A stretch of DNA of 47,588 nucleotides from Chloroflexota bacterium (GTDB lineage: Bacteria > Chloroflexota > Anaerolineae > Aggregatilineales > Phototrophicaceae): NCBI GenBank assembly GCA_009840575.1, contig VXNO01000092.1:1-47588 (forward strand), read 5' to 3'. This document shows, one piece after another, positions 24,556 to 33,179 of this stretch. The notes below the pieces were generated by a model, which was given only the letters and a program-made list of their open reading frames with translations, did not search any database and was not told where the DNA came from. The stretch's first letter is position 1; each line of letters opens with the position of its first letter. Both the position numbers and the translations under genes were made by a program.

Positions 24556-24578
24556 TGCCGAAAAATAGCCGTTTCGCG

Positions 24579-27194
24579 TCAGTTGCGAGCCGCCCGCACC
24601 GCCACAAAGGTGAAAGCCAGCAGGCTGCCGAAGTAGAGCAACGCGCCCGTCCAGGTCAAGCTATTGCCGCCGCCCGCGTACATCATGAACGCCGAAATCA
24701 CCGTCAGCACACCGATGAGCATCACCACCGGCTGGCTGATTGACGATTTCAATACGGTGGCCACCGAGGTCTTGGCGCGGTCGATATAGCCATGCTCTTC
24801 CAGCCGCTGGCGCGATTCGGGGTCGACATCGCGATAGCCGCCGCGCAGGTAGTCGAAGGTCTGCTGCAAGCCAAATTCCAGGGGGCTGGTCTCGGGGTGC
24901 ACCAGCAAAACGGGCGTATCGGTGCGGTCGGCGATGACCATGCTGGTGTTGCCGCCGGTGAATCGCTGCCGCACCCGTGGCTCGCGCGTTACCCCCAGCA
25001 CCACATAATCGTAACCTTTCGCCGCTTGCACAATGGCATCAATGCGGTCGGGGCTTTGCTCCAGCAGCAGGTTGACCTGCCCCCCATCCAGCTTAATGGC
25101 ATCGATTTGGCGCTGCAAGGCACGGGTTGTGCGTTCGCGCTGGGCGGAGGTCGCGTCTGCTGAGAATACATGCAGCAGATCCAACTGCAAGTCGTCGGAA
25201 AATTGCTGCACGAGCCCCAGTGAATAAGCCACCTGGCGCGGCTCAGCCACAGGCACGAGGATGCGCGTGGCGGCGGCGCTATCGCCGGGCTGCAGCATCA
25301 TCACATCGCAATTGGTTTCAGCCAGCACGCGGTCGATATTGGCACCCAAAGTGCTGATGCCATCTATTTGGGTTGTGCCTTGCCAACCAATCACCACCAG
25401 GTCGGCATGTTGCTCGCGCGCGGTGTCGATGATGGCAGGCGCGATGCGACGCGCCACCCGCACGATGTATTCCACCGCCACATCTTCATCGGCGACCATA
25501 GCGATGGCTTGCTTTTGCAGGGCGTCGCTGGCTTGCAGGTAGCGGTAGCCGGAAGAAAGCGGCGTCGGCGACGGCACTGTGACGATGTGCAGCAAAGTTA
25601 CCTTGCCGTTGTTCAGCTTGGCGGCGTGCACTGCCGGCGGCAGCAGCGTCGTCAGCGAATCGGGGTTGGCGACCGGCACCAGCACGCGATAGGGCGCATC
25701 CAGCACTGGTGTCATCAGCTCGGTTTGTTGCAGGACCGGGCTGCGCTGGGCGCGCTCTTGACGCGGGTTCGCATAGAAAAAGTAGATCAACAAGCCGCCG
25801 CCGACCCATACCGACGCATAGACCCAAGCGAGGATGGATACATTAAACAGCGACAGCAGCAGCAGGAATTGCATGCCGATAGCGATCATGGGCAGGATGG
25901 GGAAGAAAGGCAGCAAGAAGCCGTACTTCAAGTCCTTGCCATACTTGCCGCGGATGGTGATGACCGCCAGGTTGACCTGCAAGAAAAGCAGGATGAACAT
26001 GATATCGGCGCTGGCGGCGACATCTTCGATGGGCAGGGTCAAAGCCACGAACAAAATCAAAACGCCCGACCAGCCCAGCGCCACATGCGGCGTGCGCGTC
26101 TTCGCGCTTACCGAGCTGAATCTATCCGGCAGCGCCCGGTCCCGCCCCATGGCGAAGCTGACTCGCGTCGAAGAAAATGTCGTCGCGTTCAAAGCGCTCA
26201 TGGTTGAGAGCAATCCGCCCACCATGATGAGGAAGGTGCCAAAAGGCATGAACTGGGCGGCGGCGCGCGCAATGCCAATCTCGCCCAACTCGCCCAGCCA
26301 CTCGAAGATAGGCACCCCTTCGGGCGGGTCAACCGCCCCGATGATGACCACTGCCACCAGCATGTAAATCGGCACCACGATAGCCAGCGACAAGAACACC
26401 GCCCGCGGGATATTCTTGCGCGGCTCGCGGACTTCTTCGCCGGCTTGCACGATAATCTCGTAGCCTTCAAAGGCGATGAAAGTCAAACCCATCGCGCTGA
26501 CGATGCCGATGATGCCGTTGGGGTCAAAGGGCTGGAAGGCTTCCACGCGCGCCGGCTCGCCAAAGATGACGAACAAACCGCTGACGATGAAGATGCCGAT
26601 GATGATGACCTTGAGCACCGTCACGATATTGCCGACAGCGCCCGTCTCGGAGGTGCCGCGGTAATTGATGTACAAAAATAGCAGGATAATCAGCACGGCG
26701 AAGAGTTTTTGCACCACCTCCCCTTCGGTCAATGTGATGCCAAAAGGCAATTGCAGCGGTCCTTGCAAAAAGACGCCAGCATGTTCATCGTGGTGCGCCG
26801 CGGGGTCGAGCAGCAAGATGCGCATCAGCTCGTAAATAAAGCCGCCAAAGCCCACGCCGTACAAGCTGCCGGCCACCGCATGGGCGAACCAGCTCATCCA
26901 GCCAGCCAGGAATCCGTTGGGTCCCGGCAAGCCTTCTTTCACCCATAGGTAGCCGCCGCCGGCCTCGGGGATGGCGGAGCCAAGCTCAGCATAGACCATC
27001 GCCGTCAGCACCGTGATAACGCCATTCAGCGCGAATGCCAGGATTAGCGCCGGGCCAGCCGTGCCAGCGGCTATGCCAGTCAGCACAAAGATGCCCGCGC
27101 CGATCATCGCGCCGACGCCGATCATGGTGATGTCGAACAAGCCCAGACTGCGAACTAAGCCGACATGCTGCGAACTGTCCGTTGCCGATGCCAT
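24579..27194 (-). CDS. Amino-acid permease (APC superfamily) fused to universal-stress-protein domains
   Basis: This 871-residue protein has an APC-type transporter in its first 470 residues: GVGAMIGAGIFVLTGIAAG, FALNGVITVLTAMVYAELGS, FIAFEGYEIIVQAGEEV and about 12 helices. After a basic linker come two UspA-like cytoplasmic domains (about 490-625 and 635-755). The first contains YRVLVPVANPDSL and DLVVIGWQG, the second TRILVPVAEPRQ and YDYVVLGVTREP with a GNTSMVIAD-type ending. A tail with two further hydrophobic helices ends the chain. It probably imports amino acids or other cations under nucleotide or stress control; the control is inferred. The start ATG 27194 has AAGGAAC (27207-27201); a more upstream ATG has none. 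Confidence 0.92.
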   Translation of the reverse strand: MASATDSSQHVGLVRSLGLFDITMIGVGAMIGAGIFVLTGIAAGTAGPALILAFALNGVITVLTAMVYAELGSAIPEAGGGYLWVKEGLPGPNGFLAGWMSWFAHAVAGSLYGVGFGGFIYELMRILLLDPAAHHDEHAGVFLQGPLQLPFGITLTEGEVVQKLFAVLIILLFLYINYRGTSETGAVGNIVTVLKVIIIGIFIVSGLFVIFGEPARVEAFQPFDPNGIIGIVSAMGLTFIAFEGYEIIVQAGEEVREPRKNIPRAVFLSLAIVVPIYMLVAVVIIGAVDPPEGVPIFEWLGELGEIGIARAAAQFMPFGTFLIMVGGLLSTMSALNATTFSSTRVSFAMGRDRALPDRFSSVSAKTRTPHVALGWSGVLILFVALTLPIEDVAASADIMFILLFLQVNLAVITIRGKYGKDLKYGFLLPFFPILPMIAIGMQFLLLLSLFNVSILAWVYASVWVGGGLLIYFFYANPRQERAQRSPVLQQTELMTPVLDAPYRVLVPVANPDSLTTLLPPAVHAAKLNNGKVTLLHIVTVPSPTPLSSGYRYLQASDALQKQAIAMVADEDVAVEYIVRVARRIAPAIIDTAREQHADLVVIGWQGTTQIDGISTLGANIDRVLAETNCDVMMLQPGDSAAATRILVPVAEPRQVAYSLGLVQQFSDDLQLDLLHVFSADATSAQRERTTRALQRQIDAIKLDGGQVNLLLEQSPDRIDAIVQAAKGYDYVVLGVTREPRVRQRFTGGNTSMVIADRTDTPVLLVHPETSPLEFGLQQTFDYLRGGYRDVDPESRQRLEEHGYIDRAKTSVATVLKSSISQPVVMLIGVLTVISAFMMYAGGGNSLTWTGALLYFGSLLAFTFVAVRAARN

Positions 27195-27312
27195 ACTTGT
27201 GTTCCTTCGTCCGATGTCAACGAGTGAGAGAAGAGTGAGCCAGCTCGCGCCCCTAGCCTTCAATGTATATCAAAGTCGGGTCAAATGTAAAGTGTTTGCG
27301 AAAGCCGCCCGG

Positions 27313-27380
27313 GGCAATCGCATCAAATGTTTAGCTGCCGAGCATGCCGAGTTTAAGGAACACACCGAGAGGGAAGCAAT
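27313..27380 (+). repeat. 68-bp direct repeat R1
   Basis: It begins GGCAATCGCATCAAATGTTT and ends with ACACCGAGAGGGAAGCAAT. The same 68-base unit recurs at 29421-29488, with about 54 of 68 bases identical by my count and no gaps. The two copies flank the yceD-rpoD block in direct orientation. Confidence 0.75.
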
Positions 27381-27478
27381 GGATTTGCGCTGTGGTGTCC
27401 ATGCGAAATCGTCGACTGTGGCGGCAATTTGTCAAGCTGTTCGCCCGATAAATCCAGAATCTGCGCGCGTACTTTACT

Positions 27479-27563
27479 TCCCCCTGGCTTGTCGGGGGAC
27501 TGAGGGAGGACGGGCGAGTCACCGCCTCGCTCTCTGTGTCTCCGCGCCTCTGTGGCAAAACTA
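27479..27563. repeat. Composite of hairpin, palindromic copy D and ACAGAGG repeat
   Basis: TCCCCC (27479-27484) pairs with GGGGGA (27494-27499). GGACGGGCGAGTCACCGCC (27509 on) is copy D of the palindromic family. CTCTGTGTCTCC and CCTCTGTGGC (to 27563) are the complement of the ACAGAGG-type repeat. Three repeat families lie side by side, which suggests repeated insertion at one neutral site. Confidence 0.55.
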
Positions 27564-27599
27564 TTTTGAGGCGATTGCCTTGGGGGTAATGCGAAAAAG

Positions 27600-28715
27600 C
27601 TAATCCAGGTAATCGCGGAGTTTGCGGCTGCGGCGGGGGTGGCGCAGCCGGCGCAGGGCGCGGCCCTCGATCTGGCGGATGCGCTCGCGCGTTAAGCCAA
27701 ACATCTGCCCGACTTCTTCCAATGTGTAGCTGTGCCCATTTTGCAGCCCAAAGCGCAAGCGCAAGATGCGCGCTTCACGCGGGGTCAAGGTTTCCAGCAA
27801 TTCTTGCAGTTTGCTTTTGAGCAGCTTGCTGTAGGCGCTATCGGCGGGTTTGGGTTCGCGGTCATTCTCGATGAAGTTGCCCAATTCGCTGTCTTCATCA
27901 TTGCCGACCGGGTGCTCCAGGCTGAGCGGGCGCCAAGATACGCGCAACATCCATTGCACCTTGCTCGGGGTTGTTTCCAGCGCCTCGGCAATTTCTTCGA
28001 TAGAGGGCTTGCTGCCGGATTGCTGTTCCAACTCACGGGCGACGCGGAATAGCTGGCGGATGCGGTCGGTCATGTGCACGGGCACGCGGATGGTGCGCCC
28101 CTGGTCGGCGACAGCGCGGGTGATCGTTTGGCGGATCCACCAGGTAGCATAGGTGCTGAAGCGGTAGCCGAAGTGGTAGTCGAACTTTTCAACCGCCTTG
28201 ATCAAACCAAGATTGCCTTCCTGGATCAAATCCAGCAGCTGCACGCCGCGATCCATGTAGCGCTTGGCAATTGAAACGACCAGCCGCCCATTGGCTTCGA
28301 TCAGGTGGTCGCGGGCAGCTTGTCCATCCTGGATTAAGAACTGCCATTCGGCGCGGCGTTCATGGTTGGGGGCTTGCTTCAATAGCTGCTCAGCCTTCAA
28401 GCCAGCCTCGCGGCGCATGGACAGCTGCACCTCTTCTTCTGGCGTCAAGAGCGGGACGCGCGCCATCTCCCGCAGGTACATACCAACGGTGTCACTGGTG
28501 GAGATGCCGTCCAGGTCGAAGTCTTCGGCGCGTTCGACCGCCAGCTCTTCAGCGAGTTCTTCTTCAAAGAGCGGCGTATACGCGTCAGTTTCCATGACGG
28601 CGTATTCGTCTTTTTCGGCATTGTCGTCTACCAGGTAGGTTAGCGTTTCAATGCCGGATGTGTATTCGCTTTCGTATGCACTCACAGCTTTGCCTTGTTT
28701 CCTGCGCAACGTCAT
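27600..28715 (-). CDS. rpoD: RNA polymerase sigma factor RpoD/SigA (sigma-70, primary type)
   Basis: This 371-residue group 1/2 sigma factor directs RNA polymerase to promoters. Region 1.2 is [21 protein letters not shown] (short of full length here). Region 2 has [20 protein letters not shown], then the [19 protein letters not shown] core for -10 recognition. Region 3 includes [13 protein letters not shown], and region 4 has [15 protein letters not shown] and the helix-turn-helix [19 protein letters not shown]. It lacks a long region 1.1 and the non-conserved insert, as in many Gram-positive-like SigA proteins. It follows yceD by 36 bases, probably in one operon. The ATG at 28715 has no clear Shine-Dalgarno; a GTG at 28685 (AAGG seven bases upstream) is an alternative. 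Confidence 0.92.
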   Translation of the reverse strand: MTLRRKQGKAVSAYESEYTSGIETLTYLVDDNAEKDEYAVMETDAYTPLFEEELAEELAVERAEDFDLDGISTSDTVGMYLREMARVPLLTPEEEVQLSMRREAGLKAEQLLKQAPNHERRAEWQFLIQDGQAARDHLIEANGRLVVSIAKRYMDRGVQLLDLIQEGNLGLIKAVEKFDYHFGYRFSTYATWWIRQTITRAVADQGRTIRVPVHMTDRIRQLFRVARELEQQSGSKPSIEEIAEALETTPSKVQWMLRVSWRPLSLEHPVGNDEDSELGNFIENDREPKPADSAYSKLLKSKLQELLETLTPREARILRLRFGLQNGHSYTLEEVGQMFGLTRERIRQIEGRALRRLRHPRRSRKLRDYLD

Positions 28716-28751
28716 CCAGGCGGGCTGACCGTTGCGCTTAACTTATTCCAA

Positions 28752-29303
28752 TCATACCAGCAACTGCTTTAAGACAGCCATGCGCGGGTCGATCGCGCCC
28801 GCTTCTGCCTTTGCCAGGCTTGCCACAGCCCAGTCGCTTTCCACGCTGAGTTTGTCGCCCGTCTCGGCGCTAAGCCCGCGGCAGTCATCACGGCAGACAG
28901 CGCGGTAGCTGGCTTCAATCAGCGCTTCTTCGCGCAGCAGCGGCGCCAGGTCAATCTCGCCATTGCTATCGACGCGGAAGATGCTCTTTTCCACAAATGA
29001 TGGCAAGGCATAGAGTTCGGCGATATCCAATTCAAACCTATGCTCAAACGGCTCAAGACAGCGGTCGCACTCGCGCAGGTGGCTGATCGCCAGCTTGCCC
29101 TGCAACAGAACGCCATCTTTGGCGCGCGTTAATGCCAGCTCGCCCGCCAGCGACTCCACAAACAAGTCATCGTCAACTTGCAGCCGCTGCGGGATGTCCA
29201 GCGGGAAGGTCCGGCAAGCGCCCGGGCCGGCAGACAATAAAAAGCCTACTTGCAAACGCAGCAGTCGCTTGTTCAGATAGCTGCCGTTCGGGTGATTCAA
29301 CAC
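28752..29303 (-). CDS. yceD: YceD/DUF177 family protein (large-subunit rRNA maturation)
   Basis: This protein of about 183 residues matches DUF177 (YceD), a small protein linked to accumulation of 23S rRNA in bacteria. The paired cysteines CDRC and CRDDC are its likely metal site. Other typical pieces are an ELALTRAKDGVLLQGKL strand set and a tail ELYALPSFVEK ... IDLAPLLREEALIEAS. YceD is usually followed by rpmF (ribosomal protein L32); here rpoD follows instead. The start is uncertain: GTG 29303 (or TTG 29300) has AGAGG just upstream, whereas an ATG farther out (29384) has no ribosome site. The promoter at 29398-29369 would serve both genes. Confidence 0.82.
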   Translation of the reverse strand: MLNHPNGSYLNKRLLRLQVGFLLSAGPGACRTFPLDIPQRLQVDDDLFVESLAGELALTRAKDGVLLQGKLAISHLRECDRCLEPFEHRFELDIAELYALPSFVEKSIFRVDSNGEIDLAPLLREEALIEASYRAVCRDDCRGLSAETGDKLSVESDWAVASLAKAEAGAIDPRMAVLKQLLV

Positions 29304-29368
29304 AGGCCTCTGATGCTGGCTAGCAAAGCTAAGCAGTACAATTAAACTGCATTCTAATGAATGCGCGC

Positions 29369-29398
29369 ATTTTACTTCTATCATACGACACTTGTCAA
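29369..29398 (-). promoter_or_regulatory. Promoter of the yceD-rpoD operon
   Basis: On the minus strand, TTGACA (29398-29393) is followed by an 18-base spacer and TAAAAT (29374-29369), five of six -10 bases. The transcript would start near 29362, about 60 bases before the chosen yceD start. It lies close to repeat R2 (29421-29488). Confidence 0.65.
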
Positions 29399-29420
29399 GG
29401 AATCCAGCGCCTTATTTTAA

Positions 29421-29488
29421 GGCAATCGCATCAAATGTTTAACCATTGAGCGCGCCGCATTGAAGGAGTACACCGAGAGGGAAGTCAT
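29421..29488 (+). repeat. 68-bp direct repeat R2
   Basis: It begins GGCAATCGCATCAAATGTTT and ends CACCGAGAGGGAAGTCAT. It matches R1 at 27313-27380 in the same orientation without gaps, with about 14 substitutions. It lies between the yceD promoter and palindromic copy E. Confidence 0.75.
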
Positions 29489-29491
29489 TTC

Positions 29492-29528
29492 GAGCGAGTC
29501 GCCGCCTCGTCCCTACACCAAATCTCGG
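29492..29528 (+). repeat. Dispersed palindromic intergenic repeat, copy E
   Basis: GAGCGAGTCGCCGCCTCG followed by TCCCTACACCAAATCTCGG is the standard orientation of the element. It directly follows repeat R2, as copy D follows R1 with other repeats between, so the two elements may travel together. Confidence 0.6.
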
Positions 29529-29589
29529 TAGAATCAAGAAAATAATGCGAAAATCCAGGTAGGTTAATTATCAGTTTGGGGTAGAAACG

Positions 29590-30354
29590 ATGCCTGCCAT
29601 CATCCTGTGCCTCAGCCACAGCGACGGCTTGCCCGTTCTGCTGGGCGAGCGGTTGCAACAGCCCATCATCGCGCTGGGGGATGCCGCCGCCTTTGTGCCC
29701 GCTTTGATTGAAAATCGCGCCGCGCTGGCAGTCGTCGATGCCGAGCATCCAGCCGCCCAGGCTTTGGTCCTGACAACCAAGACCAGCGCCGCCACCCGCC
29801 GCATCCCCATCGTGCTGGTCAGCGCTGATGCCGCCGTCCGCGCCCAAGCCATCCTGTACGGCGCAGAGCTCGCCTTGGGCCAAGCTGAACTCCTGCGGCA
29901 ATTGCCCGTCATCATGCGCGAGCTGGCGCGTGTGCCCAGCCCCGAGACCCTCGCAAAGCTGGATTGCGATTGCGCCGAGCCGCTGCCGCCATTGGCTGTG
30001 GCTGGCTTGGAAGCCTTCAATCGTGGCGAATACTACCAGCAGCACGACCTCTTTGAAGAGCTGTGGGTTGCCACCGATGCGCCCGTCCGCGACCTGTACC
30101 GCGCTATCTTGCAAGTCGGCGTCGCCTATTATCAATTGGAGCGCGGCAACTACCGCGGCGCGCTAAAAATGCTACAGCGCAGCGTGCAATGGCTCTATCC
30201 CCTGCCCGATACCTGCCAAGGCATCGATGTGGCGGCTTTGCGGCGCGATTCTTATGCCGTGCGCGCCGAATTGCAGCGGCTGGGCGCGAGCCGCTTGCAG
30301 GAGTTCGACCACAGCCTGCTCAAACCGCCGCGCTGGCAGCCGCCTCAGACATAA
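29590..30354 (+). CDS. DUF309 protein with an N-terminal degenerate receiver-like domain
   Basis: This 254-residue protein has a DUF309 helical domain at about 135-215, marked by FNRGEYYQQHDLFEELW (143-159) and YRAILQVGVAYYQLERGNY. Before it is a receiver-like fold (1-115) with AVVDAEHP (Asp50 at the phospho-acceptor position) and RIPIVLVSADAAVRAQA. The acidic pair after the first strand and the Lys after the fifth are missing, so phosphorylation is doubtful. DUF309 proteins are small helical proteins of unknown function, and this two-domain form is unusual to me. A GGGGT precedes the ATG, and repeats lie upstream. Its last ten bases overlap the end of the convergent peptidase gene. Confidence 0.82.
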   Translation: MPAIILCLSHSDGLPVLLGERLQQPIIALGDAAAFVPALIENRAALAVVDAEHPAAQALVLTTKTSAATRRIPIVLVSADAAVRAQAILYGAELALGQAELLRQLPVIMRELARVPSPETLAKLDCDCAEPLPPLAVAGLEAFNRGEYYQQHDLFEELWVATDAPVRDLYRAILQVGVAYYQLERGNYRGALKMLQRSVQWLYPLPDTCQGIDVAALRRDSYAVRAELQRLGASRLQEFDHSLLKPPRWQPPQT

Positions 30355-32297
30355 CGGGCGAACCACTCCAGCATGGCATCGTTGTGCGCCCGCCGCAGGT
30401 TAACCGCGCCGCGGATGGATGCGCCGTGATACCCGCCCGGCTGGCGCAGCATCTCCACCTCACAGCCAACCGCCTTCAGCACGGTATAAAATTGCTCTGA
30501 CTGCTCGGCGGGGCAGCGATAATCCAGCTCGCTTTGCACCAGCAGCGTCGGCGTCGTGCAGCGATGCGCATAGGTGAGCGGCGAGCATTTTGCATAGACC
30601 TCGGGGATCTCGTGCGGGTGCCCGCCCATCTGCTCGACGCCGAAATAAATGCCAATATCGCTGGTGCCATAGAAGCTGCGCCAGTTCGTGACCGGGTTTT
30701 GGGGGATGGCGGCTTTGAAACGGCCGGTCTGCCCGATGATCCAGCAAGACAAGTTGCCGCCGCCCGAGGTGCCACAGACGCCCAGCCGCTCGGCATCCGC
30801 CAAGCCCTGCGCAATTGTGTAGTCGACGCCACTCATCAAATCCTGATAATCCAGGTTGCCCCAGTCGCCCTTGATGGCGGTGGAAAAAGCGTCGCCATAG
30901 CCAGTCGACGCGCGGTGATTCAAAAACAGCACGCCATAACCCGCGCCCGCCAGCATCTGAAAGTCGAAGTGGAAACCATAGCCATAGGCTGCATGAGGCC
31001 CGCCATGAATATACAGGATGGTCGGGTAGGGCGCTTCCCCCACTGGCGGCGTCAAATACCAGCCCTCCACCTCGACATTATCAACGCTCCGCCAGGTCAG
31101 CCGCGACCAGGCAGGCAAGTCAATGCCCGCCAGATGCGCCTCGTTCAAGGCGGTCAACTGCTGCGATGTAGCTTCGTCCAGGCGCTTTAGGCGCAGTTCG
31201 GGCGGCGCGTTCATGCTGGTCTGCGCATAGAGCAACTGCTGCCCAACCAGGTCGAGCGGGAAGATGGCGCAATCACCCGCCGTAACTGGCTGCCAGCTTT
31301 CCGCGCCGCTCAGGGCGATGCGATAAATATGGTTTGTGCCGCCGCGCTGCACAGTCGCAAAGGCGCTATCCCCATCGTCGGCAATCGCTACATTGCCAGC
31401 GCCCAAAGCCCCAATCGGCATATCCAGCGACAGCCGCCCGCCCACGCCGACATCCAAGCCACTGGTGCGGCAATCAATCGTGCCCGCCGCGATATCCAGC
31501 ACATACAAATCGGCTTTTGTACCGATGGGCTTGCCGTCATCGGGGCGTCCGATAAAGACGATGCGCTGATTATTGGGGGTCAGGCTAGCGGCAGCCAGGC
31601 TTGCCCAGCCGCTGAGGACAACTGAGCTGTTGCCAGCCAGGTCGACGCGCATCAGGTCGGGCGTCATGGCGCGCGTAGCAGTGGGCTGCATATTGGCATC
31701 GTAGAGGATGCTGCCGCCGTCGGCTGCCCAGCGCGGGTTGCTGTTGTTGCTGCGGTCATCGGTCAGGCGCGTGATAGCGCTGCTGGCTACATCCAGCGCA
31801 TAGATATCCTGCGCTTCGTCATCCAGGTAGCCGATGGCGTCAAAGCGATACACCGTGCGGTCGACGCGGTAGGCTTCTTTGCCGAGGTTGGGCGCTTCGG
31901 CATCGGCTTTGGCGCTGAAGGCGATCTTCGCGCCATCGGGCGACCATGCCAAGCCGCCACCGACTCCCCGTTCAAAATCGCTCAGTTGCCGGGCTTCGCC
32001 ACCATCCACTGGCAGCAGGTGAAGTTGTGCCAGCCCGCTGCGGTCGCTGATGAAAGCGATTGCTTTGCCATTGGGCGACCAGCGCGCGCCACGGTCGGAT
32101 TGCTCGCCATGGGTCAGCCGCCGCGCTTCGCCGCTGGCCAAGTCCAGCAGGTACAAAGCCGCGTATTCCTTGTCCGCTTCGGCGTCAATCTGGCTGATGG
32201 TATAGACGACGCGCTCGCCATCGGGTGATAGCGCGCCGTCATTAAGAAATTGCAGAGCAAACAGGTCTTCTGGCTGTATGCTGCGCCGCTCTTGCAT
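30345..32297 (-). CDS. S9 family peptidase (prolyl oligopeptidase/acylaminoacyl peptidase type)
   Basis: This 650-residue serine peptidase has a beta-propeller domain (about 25-400) made of WSPDG/WSPNG-like blades (SPDGERVVYTIS, RWSPNGKAIAFIS, WSPDGAKIAFSA). An alpha/beta-hydrolase domain follows. The catalytic residues are Ser511 (CGTSGGG), Asp592 (SELDYRCP) and His624 (GGYHGAS). It trims short peptides in the cytoplasm, and there is no signal peptide. The ATG at 32297 has GAGGAGGTCAAG upstream. It is divergent from the methyltransferase gene. The nearby oligopeptide importer at 34550 on could feed such an enzyme, though they are not in the same operon. Confidence 0.93.
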   Translation of the reverse strand: MQERRSIQPEDLFALQFLNDGALSPDGERVVYTISQIDAEADKEYAALYLLDLASGEARRLTHGEQSDRGARWSPNGKAIAFISDRSGLAQLHLLPVDGGEARQLSDFERGVGGGLAWSPDGAKIAFSAKADAEAPNLGKEAYRVDRTVYRFDAIGYLDDEAQDIYALDVASSAITRLTDDRSNNSNPRWAADGGSILYDANMQPTATRAMTPDLMRVDLAGNSSVVLSGWASLAAASLTPNNQRIVFIGRPDDGKPIGTKADLYVLDIAAGTIDCRTSGLDVGVGGRLSLDMPIGALGAGNVAIADDGDSAFATVQRGGTNHIYRIALSGAESWQPVTAGDCAIFPLDLVGQQLLYAQTSMNAPPELRLKRLDEATSQQLTALNEAHLAGIDLPAWSRLTWRSVDNVEVEGWYLTPPVGEAPYPTILYIHGGPHAAYGYGFHFDFQMLAGAGYGVLFLNHRASTGYGDAFSTAIKGDWGNLDYQDLMSGVDYTIAQGLADAERLGVCGTSGGGNLSCWIIGQTGRFKAAIPQNPVTNWRSFYGTSDIGIYFGVEQMGGHPHEIPEVYAKCSPLTYAHRCTTPTLLVQSELDYRCPAEQSEQFYTVLKAVGCEVEMLRQPGGYHGASIRGAVNLRRAHNDAMLEWFARYV

Positions 32298-32361
32298 CTT
32301 GACCTCCTCAGTCGCATTGGATTTGCGGCGAGTCTAGCGCATATTGCGCCTGTCCTGCGGG

Positions 32362-32367
32362 TATAAT
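32362..32367 (+). promoter_or_regulatory. Candidate -10 box of the methyltransferase-glycosyltransferase pair
   Basis: A perfect TATAAT lies 33 bases before the ATG at 32400, with GGGAG at 32384-32388 between. I see no good -35 at the right distance (TTGCGC at 32344 is too close), so this is tentative. Confidence 0.4.
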
Positions 32368-32399
32368 CGACATAGCAAAGCAACTGGGAGCGCCAATCC

Positions 32400-33176
32400 A
32401 TGCCTCGCGATACCAAATCCTTGTCGCAAGCCCGCTACAGCCAGTTCGCCGCCGGCTATGTAAGCTCCGAAACACACGCGCATGGCAGCGACTTGGATCG
32501 GCTGCTGGCAATCACGCGGCCCCAAAAGCGTTGGCGGGCGCTGGATATCGCCACTGGCGGCGGGCACACCGCGTTGAAGTTCGCGCCGCATGTCGCGCAT
32601 GTCATCGCCAGCGACCTGACGCCGCGTATGCTGGAATCAGCCCGCCGCTTCATTACTTCACAAGGCGTGGACAATGTGTCTTTCCGACAGGCGGATGCAG
32701 AGAACCTGCCTTTTGACCGCGCGCAATTCGACCTGGTTACCTGCCGCATCGCCCCGCACCATTTCCCCGATGCGCAGCGCTTTTTATGTGAATGCGCCCG
32801 CGTGCTCAAGCCCGGCGGCGCGCTTATGCTGCAAGACCACCTGCTGCCCTATGATGACGGGGCGGCGCGTTATATTGATGCTTTTGAGCGCCTGCGCGAC
32901 CCCAGTCACAATCGCGCCTTCAACCAAGCCGAATGGACGCAGCTATGCGCCCGCGCGGGCTTGGAAGTCGAATACAGCGAGCGCTATCGCAAGACGCATG
33001 ACTTTCTAAGCTGGGCGCGGCGGCAAGGACCAGACGCCGACACAATCGCCCGGTTGATCGATCTGATGCGCAGCGCTCCGCCCATCGCCCGCGACTGGAT
33101 GAACCCGCAGCGCTGGGGCAGCCAAGAGGCGACTTTCGAAAACCGCCATAGCCTCATCCGCGCGCGTCTGCGCTAA
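32400..33176 (+). CDS. Class I SAM-dependent methyltransferase (UbiE/YcgJ-like)
   Basis: This 258-residue enzyme has a Rossmann methyltransferase fold. The AdoMet motif LDIATGGGHTAL (about 49-60) is followed by the acidic strand end VIASDLTPRML, then FRQADAENLPF, FDLVTCRIAPHHFPDA and LKPGGALMLQD, the usual order in UbiE-like enzymes. The acceptor is unknown. The GT4 gene begins three bases after its stop, so the two are probably expressed together, perhaps to modify and build one surface glycan. The start ATG 32400 has GGGAG with suitable spacing. Confidence 0.88.
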   Translation: MPRDTKSLSQARYSQFAAGYVSSETHAHGSDLDRLLAITRPQKRWRALDIATGGGHTALKFAPHVAHVIASDLTPRMLESARRFITSQGVDNVSFRQADAENLPFDRAQFDLVTCRIAPHHFPDAQRFLCECARVLKPGGALMLQDHLLPYDDGAARYIDAFERLRDPSHNRAFNQAEWTQLCARAGLEVEYSERYRKTHDFLSWARRQGPDADTIARLIDLMRSAPPIARDWMNPQRWGSQEATFENRHSLIRARLR

Positions 33177-33179
33177 GCG

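Larger units (their letters stand above)
27195..27599. other. 405-base gap rich in dispersed repeats
   Basis: This gap separates the start of the permease gene from the end of rpoD. It contains repeat R1 (27313-27380), the C/G-rich hairpin (27479-27499), palindromic copy D (27509-27530) and an ACAGAGG-type block (27532-27563, complement of GCCACAGAGG). An open frame crosses it on the plus strand, but it is made up of these repeats, and I do not regard it as a gene. Confidence 0.6.

Noticed and set aside
27195-27599. tRNA or small RNA in the largest gap
   Set aside because: I looked for a TTC-arm (GGTTCAAATCC-like) and an acceptor stem and saw none; repeats explain the sequence.
27013-27603. 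Plus-strand open frame over the gap between the permease and rpoD
   Set aside because: It begins within the permease coding region and crosses three repeat families. The translation has no domain.
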